A DNA stretch of 64,000 nucleotides, from positions 25,113-89,112 of the forward strand of contig NZ_BDBC01000039.1 of the NCBI RefSeq assembly GCF_001612785.1, read 5' to 3'. Below the pieces are notes generated by a model. That model was not told the DNA's origin. It did not search any database and saw only the letters and a list, made by a program, of their open reading frames with translations. Numbering within the stretch: position 1 is the stretch's first letter; every line of letters starts with the position of its first letter. A program made the position numbers and the translations under genes. The stretch is from Nocardia beijingensis NBRC 16342 (GTDB taxonomy: Bacteria; Actinomycetota; Actinomycetes; Mycobacteriales; Mycobacteriaceae). Below are positions 1-9,199 of the stretch, in pieces.

Positions 1-1
1 C

Positions 2-244
2 GGCGAGCGGGTGTATCTGGGCGCGGATCTGCGGCCGCGCAAGGAACACGCGGTGAGCCTGCTCGCCGCACCGACCTTCGACGGCGACGGCAGGCAGAAC
101 ATGGTGCTCACGATGTACGTCGGCCGCTCGATCACCGGAGCGGAGATCACCCGCCGCGGCGCGGCGCTGATGGCCGCCGCCGACGCGGTGACGGCGAACT
201 CGGGCGGACGCAAGCCATTGACCGAAGACCGAAACGTGTTCTAG
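2..244 (+). CDS. C-terminal fragment of a probable IclR-type transcriptional regulator
   Basis: The reading frame is open from the left edge of the window to a TAG at 242-244, giving about 80 residues of a protein that starts outside. The pattern (a short hydrophobic strand, 'AAPTFDGDGRQ', a second strand 'MVLTMYVG', then a helix ending at the C-terminus) resembles the end of the IclR effector-binding domain, but the fragment is too short for a firm family call. It lies just upstream of cysD on the same strand, with only 9 bases between stop and next start. Co-transcription is possible. Confidence 0.4.
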   Translation, partial: GERVYLGADLRPRKEHAVSLLAAPTFDGDGRQNMVLTMYVGRSITGAEITRRGAALMAAADAVTANSGGRKPLTEDRNVF

Positions 245-253
245 TTTTGCGGT

Positions 254-1186
254 GTGAGCCAGTACGCGAAGTCGACGGCGAGCACCTACGAGCTGCCCCA
301 TCTGGACGCGCTCGAGGCCGAGTCGGCGCACATATTCCGTGAAGTGGCAGCGACATTCGAGCGCCCGGTGTTGCTGTTCTCCGGCGGCAAGGATTCGGTG
401 GTGATGCTGCACCTGGCGGCCAAGGCCTTCTGGCCCGCGCCGCTGCCGTTCCCGGTGCTGCACATCGACACCGGGCACAATTTCGACGAGGTGATCGCCT
501 ACCGCGACGAGACGGTGGCGCGGCTGGGCCTGCGCCTGGTGGTCGGGCGGGTGCAGGACGACATCGATGCGGGACGGGTGGTCGAGGAGACCGGGCCGCG
601 CGCTTCGCGCAACCGATTGCAGACGACGACGCTGCTGCGCTCGATCCAGGAGGGCTCGTTCGACGCGGTCTTCGGCGGCGCGCGCCGCGACGAGGAGAAG
701 GCGCGCGCCAAGGAGCGGGTGTTCAGCTTCCGCGACGAGTACGGCCAGTGGGACCCGCGCAGGCAGCGCCCCGAACTGTGGAACCTCTACAACGGCAGGC
801 ACCGGGCCGGCGAGCACATCCGCGTGTTCCCGCTGTCGAACTGGACCGAGCTCGACATCTGGAGCTACATCGCCGCCGAAGGCATCGAGCTGCCCGCGCT
901 GTACTACGCGCACCGCAGGCCGGTTGTGCAGCGCGACGGAATGCTGTTGGCACACACACGTTTTCTCCAGCTGCTCGACGGCGAGGAACCGTACGAGGCG
1001 ACCGTACGGTTCCGCACCGTCGGCGACGCGACCTGCACCGGCTGCGTCGAGTCCACCGCGGCCACGCCCGCGGAGGTGGTCGCCGAGGTCGCCGCCGCGC
1101 GGGTGACCGAGCGCGGCGCCACCCGCGCCGACGACCGCATCTCCGAGGCGGGGATGGAAGACCGCAAACGCGAAGGCTACTTCTGA
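254..1186 (+). CDS. cysD: Sulfate adenylyltransferase subunit 2 (ATP sulfurylase small subunit)
   Basis: CysD binds ATP and transfers AMP to sulfate, giving adenosine 5'-phosphosulfate (APS), working with the GTPase subunit CysN. The 310-residue product has the PP-loop 'SGGKDS' near residues 43-48, followed by the family-typical 'HIDTGHNF' and 'GGARRDEEKARAKER' stretches. Length is normal for the family (about 300). The start is a GTG at 254; there is no in-frame ATG nearby upstream. The stop (TGA, 1184-1186) shares one base with the ATG of the cysN-cysC gene, so the two subunits are translationally coupled. Confidence 0.95.
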   Translation: MSQYAKSTASTYELPHLDALEAESAHIFREVAATFERPVLLFSGGKDSVVMLHLAAKAFWPAPLPFPVLHIDTGHNFDEVIAYRDETVARLGLRLVVGRVQDDIDAGRVVEETGPRASRNRLQTTTLLRSIQEGSFDAVFGGARRDEEKARAKERVFSFRDEYGQWDPRRQRPELWNLYNGRHRAGEHIRVFPLSNWTELDIWSYIAAEGIELPALYYAHRRPVVQRDGMLLAHTRFLQLLDGEEPYEATVRFRTVGDATCTGCVESTAATPAEVVAEVAAARVTERGATRADDRISEAGMEDRKREGYF

Positions 1187-3021
1187 TGACGACCACACTG
1201 TTGCGCCTGGCCACCGCGGGCAGCGTCGACGACGGCAAATCGACGCTGATCGGCAGGCTGCTGTTCGACTCCAAGACGCTGTTCACCGATCAGCTCGCCG
1301 CCGTGGAGCGCACCAGCCGCGACCGCGGCGACGACTACCCCAACCTCGCGCTGCTCACCGACGGCCTGCGCGCCGAACGCGAGCAAGGCATCACCATCGA
1401 CGTGGCCCATCGCTATTTCGCCACGCCCAGAAGGAAATTCATCATCGCCGACACCCCGGGGCACGTCCAGTACACCCGCAACATGGTGACCGGCGCGTCC
1501 ACCGCAGACCTGGCGCTGATCCTGGTGGACGCCCGCAAGGGCGTGGTCGAGCAGACCCGCAGGCACGCGTTCCTGGCCAGCTTGCTCGGCATCCCGCACC
1601 TGGTGTTGTGCGTGAACAAGATGGACCTGGTGGACTGGTCGCAGGACCGTTTCGAGGAGATCCGCGAGGAGTTCGCGCGCTTCGCCTCCAAACTCGACGT
1701 CTCCGATCTGACCTTCGTGCCCGTGTCGGCGCTGCACGGCGACAACATCGTGCACCGGGGCGCGAGCATGCCGTGGTACGAGGGCACTCCCCTGCTGCAT
1801 CACCTCGAAGAGGTGCACATCGCCTCCGACCGCAACCTGATCGACTCCCGCTTCCCGGTGCAGTACGTCACCCGCAGTCACGCCCATGACTTCCGCGGCT
1901 ACGCGGGCACGGTGGCGGGCGGGGTGTTCAAACCGGGCGACGAAGTGGCGGTGCTGCCGTCGGGTTTCACCACGACGGTGGAGGCGATCTGGGGGCCGGG
2001 TGGCGAACCCGTCGCCGAAGCCTTCCCGCCGCAAGCGGTCACCATCCAGCTCGCCGACGAGCTGGACATCTCCCGCGGCGACCTGATCTGCCGCCCGAAC
2101 AACCGGCCGAACACGGGACGCGACCTGGACGCGATGGTGTGCTGGTTCGCCGAGAACACCCAGCTAACGCCTGGCGCGACCTACACCATCCGGCACACCA
2201 CCCGCGCGGCCACCGCCGAGGTGCGCTCCCTGGACTACCGGCTGGACGTCAACACCCTGCACCGCGACGAGCATGCGGGAGCGTTGTCGCTCAACGAGAT
2301 CGGCCGCGTCCAGCTGCGCACCCGCCAGCCCTTGCTGTTCGACCCCTACCGGCGCAACCGCGCCACCGGCAGCTTCATCCTGGTAGACGACGCCACGAAC
2401 AACACCGTCGCCGCGGGCATGATCACCGGCCCTAGCCTGCCTTCGTCCCGGGTGGTCTGGCACTCCACCGCCGTCGAGCGCGACGAGCGCGCCACCCGCG
2501 GCCTGACGGTCTGGCTCACCGGCTTGTCGGGTTCCGGAAAATCCACGGTCGCCGTGGAACTGGAACGCCGACTGGTGGCGGCGGGCCGCCCCGCGTTCCT
2601 CCTCGACGGCGACAACCTGCGCCACGGCCTGAATTCCGATCTCGGATTCAGCGCGGCCGATCGGGAGGAGAACGTGCGGCGCGTCGGCGAAGTGGCAAAA
2701 TTGTTCGCCGAAGCCGGTGTGGTGGCCGTCGTTTCGCTGATCAGCCCCTACCGCGCCGACCGCGACCGCGCCCGCGCCACCCACGAAGCGGCGGGCATCC
2801 CCTTCCTGGAGGTTTTCGTGGACACGCCACTATCGGTGTGCGAGGCCCGCGACCCGAAAGGCATGTACGCCAAGGCCCGCGCGGGCGAGATCCGCGGTTT
2901 CACCGGCATCGACGACCCCTATGAAGCGCCGACCGAAGCCGAGATCGTGCTGCGGCCCGACCACGGGGATCCGGCGGCGATGGCGGCGACGATCCTCGCG
3001 CGGTTGAGCCGGCTGGATTGA
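1186..3021 (+). CDS. cysNC: Bifunctional sulfate adenylyltransferase subunit 1 / adenylylsulfate kinase (CysN-CysC fusion)
   Basis: 611 residues. The N-terminal part (about 1-420) is an EF-Tu-like GTPase: P-loop 'AGSVDDGKST' near residue 11, 'DTPGH' switch and 'NKMD' base-recognition motif. It drives APS synthesis by CysD. The C-terminal part (about 435-611) is APS kinase: Walker A 'GLSGSGKST' near residue 445, then 'DGDNLRHGLN' and 'RGFTGIDDPYE'. It phosphorylates APS to PAPS. This fused arrangement is known from mycobacteria and relatives. The ATG at 1186 overlaps the cysD stop by one base. No cysH or sulfite reductase lies next to it, so reduction must be encoded elsewhere. Confidence 0.95.
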   Translation: MTTTLLRLATAGSVDDGKSTLIGRLLFDSKTLFTDQLAAVERTSRDRGDDYPNLALLTDGLRAEREQGITIDVAHRYFATPRRKFIIADTPGHVQYTRNMVTGASTADLALILVDARKGVVEQTRRHAFLASLLGIPHLVLCVNKMDLVDWSQDRFEEIREEFARFASKLDVSDLTFVPVSALHGDNIVHRGASMPWYEGTPLLHHLEEVHIASDRNLIDSRFPVQYVTRSHAHDFRGYAGTVAGGVFKPGDEVAVLPSGFTTTVEAIWGPGGEPVAEAFPPQAVTIQLADELDISRGDLICRPNNRPNTGRDLDAMVCWFAENTQLTPGATYTIRHTTRAATAEVRSLDYRLDVNTLHRDEHAGALSLNEIGRVQLRTRQPLLFDPYRRNRATGSFILVDDATNNTVAAGMITGPSLPSSRVVWHSTAVERDERATRGLTVWLTGLSGSGKSTVAVELERRLVAAGRPAFLLDGDNLRHGLNSDLGFSAADREENVRRVGEVAKLFAEAGVVAVVSLISPYRADRDRARATHEAAGIPFLEVFVDTPLSVCEARDPKGMYAKARAGEIRGFTGIDDPYEAPTEAEIVLRPDHGDPAAMAATILARLSRLD

Positions 3022-3022
3022 T

Positions 3023-3047
3023 CCGGTGCGGGTGAGCCCGCGGCCGG
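3023..3047. terminator. GC-rich hairpin between convergent cysNC and the coupling-protein gene
   Basis: A stem with arms GCGGG (3028-3032) and CCCGC (3037-3041) around a TGAG loop, flanked by CCGG on both sides, sits in the 33-bp gap between two convergent genes. There is no long T-run, so rho-independent function is only plausible. Confidence 0.35.
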
Positions 3048-3054
3048 TTTCGCC

Positions 3055-4854
3055 TCAGCGGTCAGACGGCGTCGCGTTTCGCGGTTCATCAGGGTCGGCA
3101 TACGCCGCGTCGAGTAGATCACTCGGCGCCCGGAATGTATTCGCGCTGTCAATCAGATTTCGCAAGGTCGCCGAGCGAATCCCATAGCGGTCGATCGATG
3201 TTCGCACCTCGTCGGAGTGCGGTCCCTCCCACCACGGCTCCGGCTTGATCAGCACGGGTTGGGTGCCGGATGCCAACAGCACCGCTCGGCCCGGCGGTAG
3301 GGACCGAAGTTCCGAAACCCCCAGGGTGTGGGTCGACGAGATCGACGTCGAATAGCCTATGCCGCGAGCCGACAGCGTGACCGACCGTGACGCGACATCG
3401 TGACTGCCGATTCCGTCCACCCGTTCGCGCAGGAAAGGAACATCGTCCACACCGCCGCCCAACGTTTTGATCGTCGCGCCCGACCACAGCTCGTTCATGC
3501 CGTCGTGTCCCCAGCACCGGACTCCTTGAGCCCAAGACTGCAGCATCGTCATCACGATGACACCACGCGAACCGTAATAGCTGTACCGCTGCGGGAAGTC
3601 TCTCCACCGCAGCACATTCGCGGCATCGTCCAGAACAGCCAGTAACGGAACCTGGGACCCGGTCCGCCGTGCAGCGACGTCCAGTACCGCTTCGATGAAC
3701 GCGCCGACCAATGGCGGAGCCGAATTTCGCCCTTCCTCGGCCAGGACATACAAGGTGCCGTTCTCGGCGATGAACTCGACCTCGTCGAATCGCTTCCTGC
3801 CGGAACCGGAGGTGATCCACGGATGAAGGGCCGGGAACCGAAGGTGTCGAGCCATCTTCTTGGCAGTGCCGAAGATGCCATTCGTCTGACGTGTATCCAT
3901 GTTGTAGACCGCCGTGAGGCCCGATGCGGCGAAATAACGCTGATTCCGACGCAGCAACTCGGCCGGCTCGGTGTCTTGGGGAAACGTCACCCATTCCCAC
4001 ACCTGGGTGATCGGACGATGGTCCACCGAGGCGGCGAGGAAAAGCGCGGCCAACAGTTCCTCGCCCTCGATCTCGAAGTAGTCGCGGCTGTCGGTGCGTC
4101 GATCCGCCTCGGCGAAGTGACGGGCCAGACGCGCGGCCCGGACGTCGTCGCCGCCGACCCATGCGATCGGGTCCCAGAACCAGTCCGGCGCCTCGCTCAC
4201 CACCCCATCCGGATCGAACACCCAGGTCGGCCTTCCCTCCTTCTCCCGCAGGAGCCGGGTCGAGTCGACGATGTCGCGCTTGCTCGACGTGGCGAGCACG
4301 GGGCCGACCGCGTCCAAGATCGCGGGTATGGCCCGGCACGTGGACTTCCCCTGCCGCGGGCCCCAGATATCCAGATGGAGACTTTCATACGATCCGTACA
4401 ACCGCTGTCCACCCTCGACAGCGCTACCGATGAAAACTCCGGGCGAGTCGTCCGGCCTTAGCCGCATGCCCAGCGCGTCTGCCTTCTGCCGGGCCCCGGC
4501 TGCCGTGAGGGATCCGAGCGCCCTCCCGGTCGCCATGAGGCGGGCCTTCTCATCGACGGCCTGCCGCGCACGCCCCCTGGCCTTCCGGATCGATCTCAGC
4601 GCCAATCCGGCGAGGACGACGATCACGACCTGAACGATCACCGTCGCTGTGGCGTTCTCCGGCCACTGCAGCTTTCCTCGGACGAGATCGGCGATCACAG
4701 TGATGGGATCGACGGGTATGTCTTGCCGGGTCGCCGACCTAGCGTTGCCGACGTGCATCGCGATGACAACGATTCCTGCCCCGAGGAGAACCAGGACGAG
4801 CACGCGGGAGATGAGTGTCACCTCGAAATCTTGCTTCCTCGTCACTTTTGTCAT
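3055..4854 (-). CDS. VirD4/TraG-family type IV secretion coupling ATPase (orphan)
   Basis: 599 residues. Two N-terminal membrane segments (about residues 12-33 and 68-89) are followed by a cytoplasmic ATPase domain. It has Walker A 'GPRQGKST' near 165-172 and a Walker B-like strand 'LLAVLDDAAN' near 404-413. This is the layout of TraG/TraD/VirD4 coupling proteins, which bring DNA-relaxase complexes or proteins to a type IV secretion channel. The ATG at 4854 is chosen because GGAGG stands 7 bases before it; an in-frame GTG at 4860 is too close to that site. No relaxase, VirB-like gene or integrase is nearby. Third-position G+C looks lower than in flanking genes, consistent with transfer. It may be a conjugative-element remnant or act with a distant system. 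Confidence 0.8.
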   Translation of the reverse strand: MTKVTRKQDFEVTLISRVLVLVLLGAGIVVIAMHVGNARSATRQDIPVDPITVIADLVRGKLQWPENATATVIVQVVIVVLAGLALRSIRKARGRARQAVDEKARLMATGRALGSLTAAGARQKADALGMRLRPDDSPGVFIGSAVEGGQRLYGSYESLHLDIWGPRQGKSTCRAIPAILDAVGPVLATSSKRDIVDSTRLLREKEGRPTWVFDPDGVVSEAPDWFWDPIAWVGGDDVRAARLARHFAEADRRTDSRDYFEIEGEELLAALFLAASVDHRPITQVWEWVTFPQDTEPAELLRRNQRYFAASGLTAVYNMDTRQTNGIFGTAKKMARHLRFPALHPWITSGSGRKRFDEVEFIAENGTLYVLAEEGRNSAPPLVGAFIEAVLDVAARRTGSQVPLLAVLDDAANVLRWRDFPQRYSYYGSRGVIVMTMLQSWAQGVRCWGHDGMNELWSGATIKTLGGGVDDVPFLRERVDGIGSHDVASRSVTLSARGIGYSTSISSTHTLGVSELRSLPPGRAVLLASGTQPVLIKPEPWWEGPHSDEVRTSIDRYGIRSATLRNLIDSANTFRAPSDLLDAAYADPDEPRNATPSDR

Positions 4855-4879
4855 TGCCACCCCTCCACGAAGTTGGATG

Positions 4880-5364
4880 TCAGAGCTGCAGTTCTGCGGG
4901 CGAGACTTGCGGGCGTTGTGGTCTCGCTTCCGGTCGGTAGACGGCTCGCGCTATCGGGCGGCGAGTTTCCTTGTAGCAGTCGAGCGCGGCGGCGATGGAG
5001 CCGGCGTCGCGGACAGCCTTGGCCAGGACGATCGCGTCCTCGATGGCGGAGGTCGCGCCGCGTCCCGCTGCGGGTGAAACGGCATGGGCGGCATCGCCTA
5101 TCAGGACGGTATGCGCGTTGTGCCAGATGCCCTCGGGCTCGAGTTCGTACAGTGCGATCGGCGCGCTCACCTCGGAGTGCTCCAGCACCTGCGCCACCTG
5201 CGTCGTCCGCAGGGGCTCGAAAAATGTATCCGGATCGACCGGTGCGGACGCGGACGCGACGTTGCGCCTACTGAACCAGAACGATCCATGGCACCGACTT
5301 TCGCCAGGGCCGGTGCCGCGCAAGCTCCCCCGATACCACAGCCGATGACCTCGGCCCGAAGCAC
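4880..5364 (-). pseudogene. Degraded FAD-dependent monooxygenase
   Basis: From 5364 leftwards the minus strand encodes a Rossmann start 'VIGCGIGGACAAPALAKVGA' with the FAD-binding GxGxxG pattern. Around 5290 the frame changes and the sequence jumps to a late part of the family ('FWFSRRN'). It continues to the conserved 'LIGDAAHAVSPAAGRGAT' (second FAD motif, GDAAH) and then a short tail. About 200 residues of the substrate-binding middle are missing and the two halves are in different frames. The intact gene would have been a PHBH-type aromatic or antibiotic hydroxylase. It sits downstream of a LysR regulator and an exporter, which may once have formed one resistance or catabolic unit with it. 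Confidence 0.75.
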
Positions 5365-5540
5365 CGGATCACGCCTTCGCGGTGGTTCGAGCCGATCGGC
5401 CGCACATCCTGATCATGTCTTTCCCCCAGATCGACCACCACGGTGGCAACAGTTCTATGGTCTGCATCGAACGTATCAGCCTGCGATGGTTGTGCGTCGA
5501 GGATCGGTCCTATCGCACGGTCACGGTCCGCCCCCACAGA

Positions 5541-6560
5541 TCAGAGCGTGGTATCAGCCCTTCCGCGACCGAGCGGCATAGTTCCCACTTGCCCGTCTTG
5601 TTCAGCCGCGACGCGACCGCTCCCGGCCGAGGAAGTGAGTTCCGCGGAGTCGTCGGCCCGCGACTCGCGCAGCGCGGCGCGGATCGTGTCGCGTAGCCAG
5701 CGCTGCGCCGGATCGGCGTCGAGCCGGGCGTGCCAGAGCAGTCGCACTTCGACTTCGGGCAGGTCCGCGGCGAGGGGGAACCACCGAATGCCGAGGGTGG
5801 GGCCGTACTGTTCGGCGAGGCGCTGCGGGACAAGGCCGACGTAGCGGCTCGTGGCGACCAGTAGCGCCGCGACCGCGAAGGACGGGACGACGGCCGCGAC
5901 GTGGCGTTGCAGCCCGACGGCGTCGAGTGCGTCGTCGAGCGGTCCGCGCGCCCGGCCGCGACGGGAGGCCGAAACGTGCGGATGGCGGCACAGTTGCCGC
6001 AGGGTCGGGCGGCGGCGCCTGCCCAGCGGGCTGTCGGCTCGGACGATGCCGACCATTCGTTCCCGATACAGCACGGCTGTCCGGATGTCGGGAGCCGCGA
6101 CGTCTCCGACGCCGATATCGAGATCGACCGAGCCGTCGCGGAGGGCCTCGGCGCTTTCGGTGCCTTCGGTCACGAAGCGCAGCACCACGCCGGGAGCGGC
6201 GGCGGCCGTGGCTTCGACCGCAGCCGTCGCCAGTGTCGCCGCGACACCGTCGTTGATGCGGATCGTGAAGGTGCGCTTCAGCTCACCGATCGTGACCTCG
6301 CGGTCGGCACTGATCAGTGCGGATGCCTCGTCGAGCAGTGACCGCACTCGCGGAGCGGTGCGCAGCGCGAACGGTGTGGGAGCCATTCCGCGACCGGCCC
6401 GTACCAAGATCGGGTCGTTCATCGCCCGGCGCAAGCGGCCCAGCGCCCGGCTGGTCGCCGGGATGGACAGGTGCAGGCGGTCGGAAGCCGCCGTGACGCT
6501 GCCTTCTTGGAGCAGCGCGTCGAACACGCGCAGCAGGTTCAGATCGAGCTGCTCTGGCAT
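5541..6560 (-). CDS. LysR-family transcriptional regulator
   Basis: 339 residues. The N-terminal winged helix-turn-helix ('LDLNLLRVFDALLQEGSVTA', residues 5-24, through about 65) is followed by a periplasmic-binding-protein-like effector domain to about residue 300. The final 30 residues are polar and may be non-conserved. The ATG at 6560 stands immediately before the family-typical 'LDLNLLRVFDALL' pattern. It is divergent from the exporter gene at 6636, a common layout in which the regulator controls itself and the transporter from the shared gap. The inducer is unknown. Confidence 0.9.
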   Translation of the reverse strand: MPEQLDLNLLRVFDALLQEGSVTAASDRLHLSIPATSRALGRLRRAMNDPILVRAGRGMAPTPFALRTAPRVRSLLDEASALISADREVTIGELKRTFTIRINDGVAATLATAAVEATAAAAPGVVLRFVTEGTESAEALRDGSVDLDIGVGDVAAPDIRTAVLYRERMVGIVRADSPLGRRRRPTLRQLCRHPHVSASRRGRARGPLDDALDAVGLQRHVAAVVPSFAVAALLVATSRYVGLVPQRLAEQYGPTLGIRWFPLAADLPEVEVRLLWHARLDADPAQRWLRDTIRAALRESRADDSAELTSSAGSGRVAAEQDGQVGTMPLGRGRADTTL

Positions 6561-6635
6561 AGTTGCATGGTACGCAAGAGATATTTGTCAAAGTTGCGTG
6601 GCATGCAGACACGCGAGGTCCATACCGTCGTCGAC

Positions 6636-8156
6636 ATGCCGTTCAATGTCTTGATCCGGGATCGTGCGCCGTCACCGGACCCGAAGTCCCATCCCGTCAC
6701 GCGGCGTGGCCTGCTCGCGGTGATGTGCGCCTGCGTGGTGCTCGTCGTCGGGATGGTCGCCGCTATCAATCTCGCCGTCCCGATGCTCGCCGCGAGCACG
6801 CTCCACCCCACAGCCTCGGCGCTGGTCTGGATCGTCGACACCTACGTGATCGTCTTCGCGTGTCTGGTGATCCCAGGCGGCGCCGCCGGGGATCGTCTCG
6901 GGCGTAAGGGAGTGCTGCTCGTCGGGCTGGTGCTGTTCGCGGCGGGCGTACTGATCTCCGCGCTCGCACCGAATGTAGCCCTGCTGCTGGCGGGCCGTGC
7001 GATCACCGGAGTCGGCGCCGCCGCCGTGCTGCCCAACACCCTTTCGGTCCTGCTGCACGCCGTCCCCGCCGCACGCAAGGGCGCGACCATCGCCACCTGG
7101 GCCTCGATGACGGGCATCGGCGGAGTCGTCGGCAACGTCGGCGGCGGGTCGATCCTGTCGGGCGGATCGTGGCGGTGGTTGTTCGCCGCCGTCGTGCCGA
7201 TCTGCCTGGTTCTCGCCGCGCTGGTGGGACGCGTCGCGCCGGTGTCGCCGCGCCATGATCGCCGCCTCGACCCGATCGGCACGGTGTTGCTCGTCGGTGC
7301 GTCGGTCGCGCTGCTGCTCGGCATCGTTCAAGGGCCGGAGGCGGGGTGGGACAGTGTGGTGGTCGTGTCCGGGTTCGCCTGCGCCACTGTGCTGTTCGCT
7401 GTGTGGACGGTCGTGGAACTGAAGGTCGAGCACCCACTGCTGGATCCCCGGTTGTTCCGGGTACCCGGCCTGCGCAGTGCCTGCCTCGGTATGACGGCGG
7501 TCTTCTTCGGCATGTTCGCGCTGTTCTATGTGAACGCGTCGTTCTTGCAGTACGGCAAAGGGTTCGGCGTGCTGCGCACCGGGCTGGGCATCGTGCCGCT
7601 GACCGTCCCGATCATCCTCGGCGCACGACACGCCGGACGCGTCTCGGGACGCATCGGCCTCGACGCGACCATCGCACTGGCCTTCGCGTTCGTCGGCTGC
7701 GGACTGCTCGGACTGTCCACCAGCGGCACGCAGACCTCCTACGTCGCCTACGCGGCATGGCTCGTGGTCACCGGAATCGGTGTGGCACTGGCACTCCCGA
7801 CGTTGTCCGGCGCCATCGCCGGTGCGCTGCCGCCGGAGCAGGCCGGCGTCGGAGCGGGACTGCAAGCCACCACCAGGGAATTCGGCAGCGCCTTGGGCGT
7901 CGCCGTCATCGGCACGGTGCTCACCGCACGGTTCGCCGCCGCCCTGCCGCCGGACATCCGCGCCGGCCATTCGCCGCACACCGTGGCCGAAGCCCTCGCC
8001 TCGACTGCCCCCGATCGCGCCACCGAAGTGATAACGGCGTTCGTCTCGGGCGCGGACGCCGGACTCCGCGCGATCGGCGTGACCGTGCTCGTCCTCGGCG
8101 GGCTGGTGGTGCTGCAGTCTGCGCTGTCCCGGCGGAGGGGGCCCGTCGCCGGTTGA
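6636..8156 (+). CDS. MFS drug-export permease, 14-TM DHA2 (EmrB/QacA-like) family
   Basis: About 506 residues with roughly 14 hydrophobic segments starting at 'GLLAVMCACVVLVVGMVAAI'. The antiporter-type stretch 'GDRLGRKG' follows the second segment, as in proton-driven drug exporters. The most likely role is efflux of a toxic compound across the inner membrane. The start is uncertain: ATG 6636 is chosen, ATG 6603 adds 11 residues, and neither has a convincing ribosome site. It is divergent from the LysR gene, which probably regulates it; the substrate cannot be read from the sequence. Confidence 0.85.
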   Translation: MPFNVLIRDRAPSPDPKSHPVTRRGLLAVMCACVVLVVGMVAAINLAVPMLAASTLHPTASALVWIVDTYVIVFACLVIPGGAAGDRLGRKGVLLVGLVLFAAGVLISALAPNVALLLAGRAITGVGAAAVLPNTLSVLLHAVPAARKGATIATWASMTGIGGVVGNVGGGSILSGGSWRWLFAAVVPICLVLAALVGRVAPVSPRHDRRLDPIGTVLLVGASVALLLGIVQGPEAGWDSVVVVSGFACATVLFAVWTVVELKVEHPLLDPRLFRVPGLRSACLGMTAVFFGMFALFYVNASFLQYGKGFGVLRTGLGIVPLTVPIILGARHAGRVSGRIGLDATIALAFAFVGCGLLGLSTSGTQTSYVAYAAWLVVTGIGVALALPTLSGAIAGALPPEQAGVGAGLQATTREFGSALGVAVIGTVLTARFAAALPPDIRAGHSPHTVAEALASTAPDRATEVITAFVSGADAGLRAIGVTVLVLGGLVVLQSALSRRRGPVAG

Positions 8157-8371
8157 TCAGCGGACGATATCGACATATCGGGTGCGGTAGTCCGACAACC
8201 ATCGAACAGCTTTCCCCAAATAGCCGCCATCAGCTCGATATGCGGGCCGATTCAGCGCTTTGCCCAGTGCGCTGCGCAACCACCGGTCGCCGTGTCAGCA
8301 CCGGCAGCCGACCAGCGGATACCTCTGCAGGGGTTACGGGCGTCCGCCTACAGCATCACTCGATAGCCGAA

Positions 8372-9136
8372 TCAGCTTGTGGCCGGGTTGATGACGTGAG
8401 CGAGGTTGTCCAGCAGCTGATTCCAGCCGAAGCGGATGCCGGCCATGGCCGGTTCCGAGCCCGGGGTCGGGTCGGACACGTCGATCTGTAGGTCGACGCG
8501 GGTGCCGCCGGTGACGCTGGTCAACTCGAGGAGATGGTCGGCCCGGAACAACGGGGTCCCGTTGCCGTCCAGCGGTGACAACTCGAACCGGAGCCGTTCG
8601 GGCGGAACGACTTCGAGGTAGCGCCCGGCGCTGGAATACAGCGCACCGTCGCCCTCGCGGAGCACGATCGACAGGGCGCCCCCGACGACCGGCCGCAGGA
8701 CGCAGTCGGCGACCTCGAAATGCGCTGGGTGCCACCACCGGCGCGCCAGATCGGGCGAGGTCCACCACTCCCACACGGTCGCCGGCGGCGCCGACAGCGT
8801 CCGATGGAATTCGTGGGCCGACAACGGCTCGGCGGCGATTGCCACCCGGTAATCCGCGAGCACCGACTCCGAGGGATGGTCGGCCTCGAATCCCGCCAGC
8901 CACTGTCGCAGCTCGCGCAGCGGACCCCGGCGCAGGGCGTAGATGCGGCGCTGCCCGAGCGGTTCCATTACCACCAGGCCCGCGCGCTGGAGCGCCTGGA
9001 GATGTTTGGTCGTCTGCGGTTGTCTCAGGCCGAGTGCGGTAGCGATCTCGCCGACCGGACGGGGCGCGGCGTTCAGCAACTCCACGATCCGCATGCGGTT
9101 CGGTTCGGCCAGAGCGGCGAATAGTGCGGGGTCCAT
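8372..9136 (-). CDS. ArsR-type HTH regulator fused to an SRPBCC (AHSA1-like) domain
   Basis: 254 residues. Residues 1-95 form an ArsR-type winged helix ('MDPALFAALAEPNRMRIVEL', then 'RQPQTTKHLQALQRAGLV' as recognition helix). Residues 110-254 form a START-like SRPBCC domain ('TVWEWWTSPDLARRWWHP'). Such fusions are usually autorepressors that sense a small hydrophobic ligand in the SRPBCC cavity. ATG 9136 is chosen; a GAGGAGG site stands 12 bases upstream. The divergent gene at 9200 encodes a free-standing SRPBCC protein, and the gap contains a perfect palindrome (9161-9178), so joint control by this regulator is likely. Confidence 0.85.
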   Translation of the reverse strand: MDPALFAALAEPNRMRIVELLNAAPRPVGEIATALGLRQPQTTKHLQALQRAGLVVMEPLGQRRIYALRRGPLRELRQWLAGFEADHPSESVLADYRVAIAAEPLSAHEFHRTLSAPPATVWEWWTSPDLARRWWHPAHFEVADCVLRPVVGGALSIVLREGDGALYSSAGRYLEVVPPERLRFELSPLDGNGTPLFRADHLLELTSVTGGTRVDLQIDVSDPTPGSEPAMAGIRFGWNQLLDNLAHVINPATS

Positions 9137-9160
9137 TGACCAAGCATGCCTCCTCAGATA

Positions 9161-9178
9161 TATTCCTTTCAAGGAATA
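9161..9178. promoter_or_regulatory. Perfect 18-bp palindrome, probable ArsR-family operator
   Basis: TATTCCTTTCAAGGAATA: two 8-bp arms with a 2-bp centre. It lies midway in the 63-bp gap between the divergent ArsR-SRPBCC and SRPBCC genes. Its A/T-rich arms contrast with the surrounding DNA and fit an ArsR-type dimer site. Confidence 0.7.
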
Positions 9179-9199
9179 CTTCTGAATCAGGAGCACGAC

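Noticed and set aside
3055..5364. Complete integrative conjugative element
   Set aside because: No relaxase, integrase, VirB-like genes or attachment-site repeats are visible; only the coupling protein is present.
6672..7979. 435-codon minus-strand open frame
   Set aside because: Antisense of the MFS exporter; Asp/Arg/His-rich nonsense without hydrophobic core.
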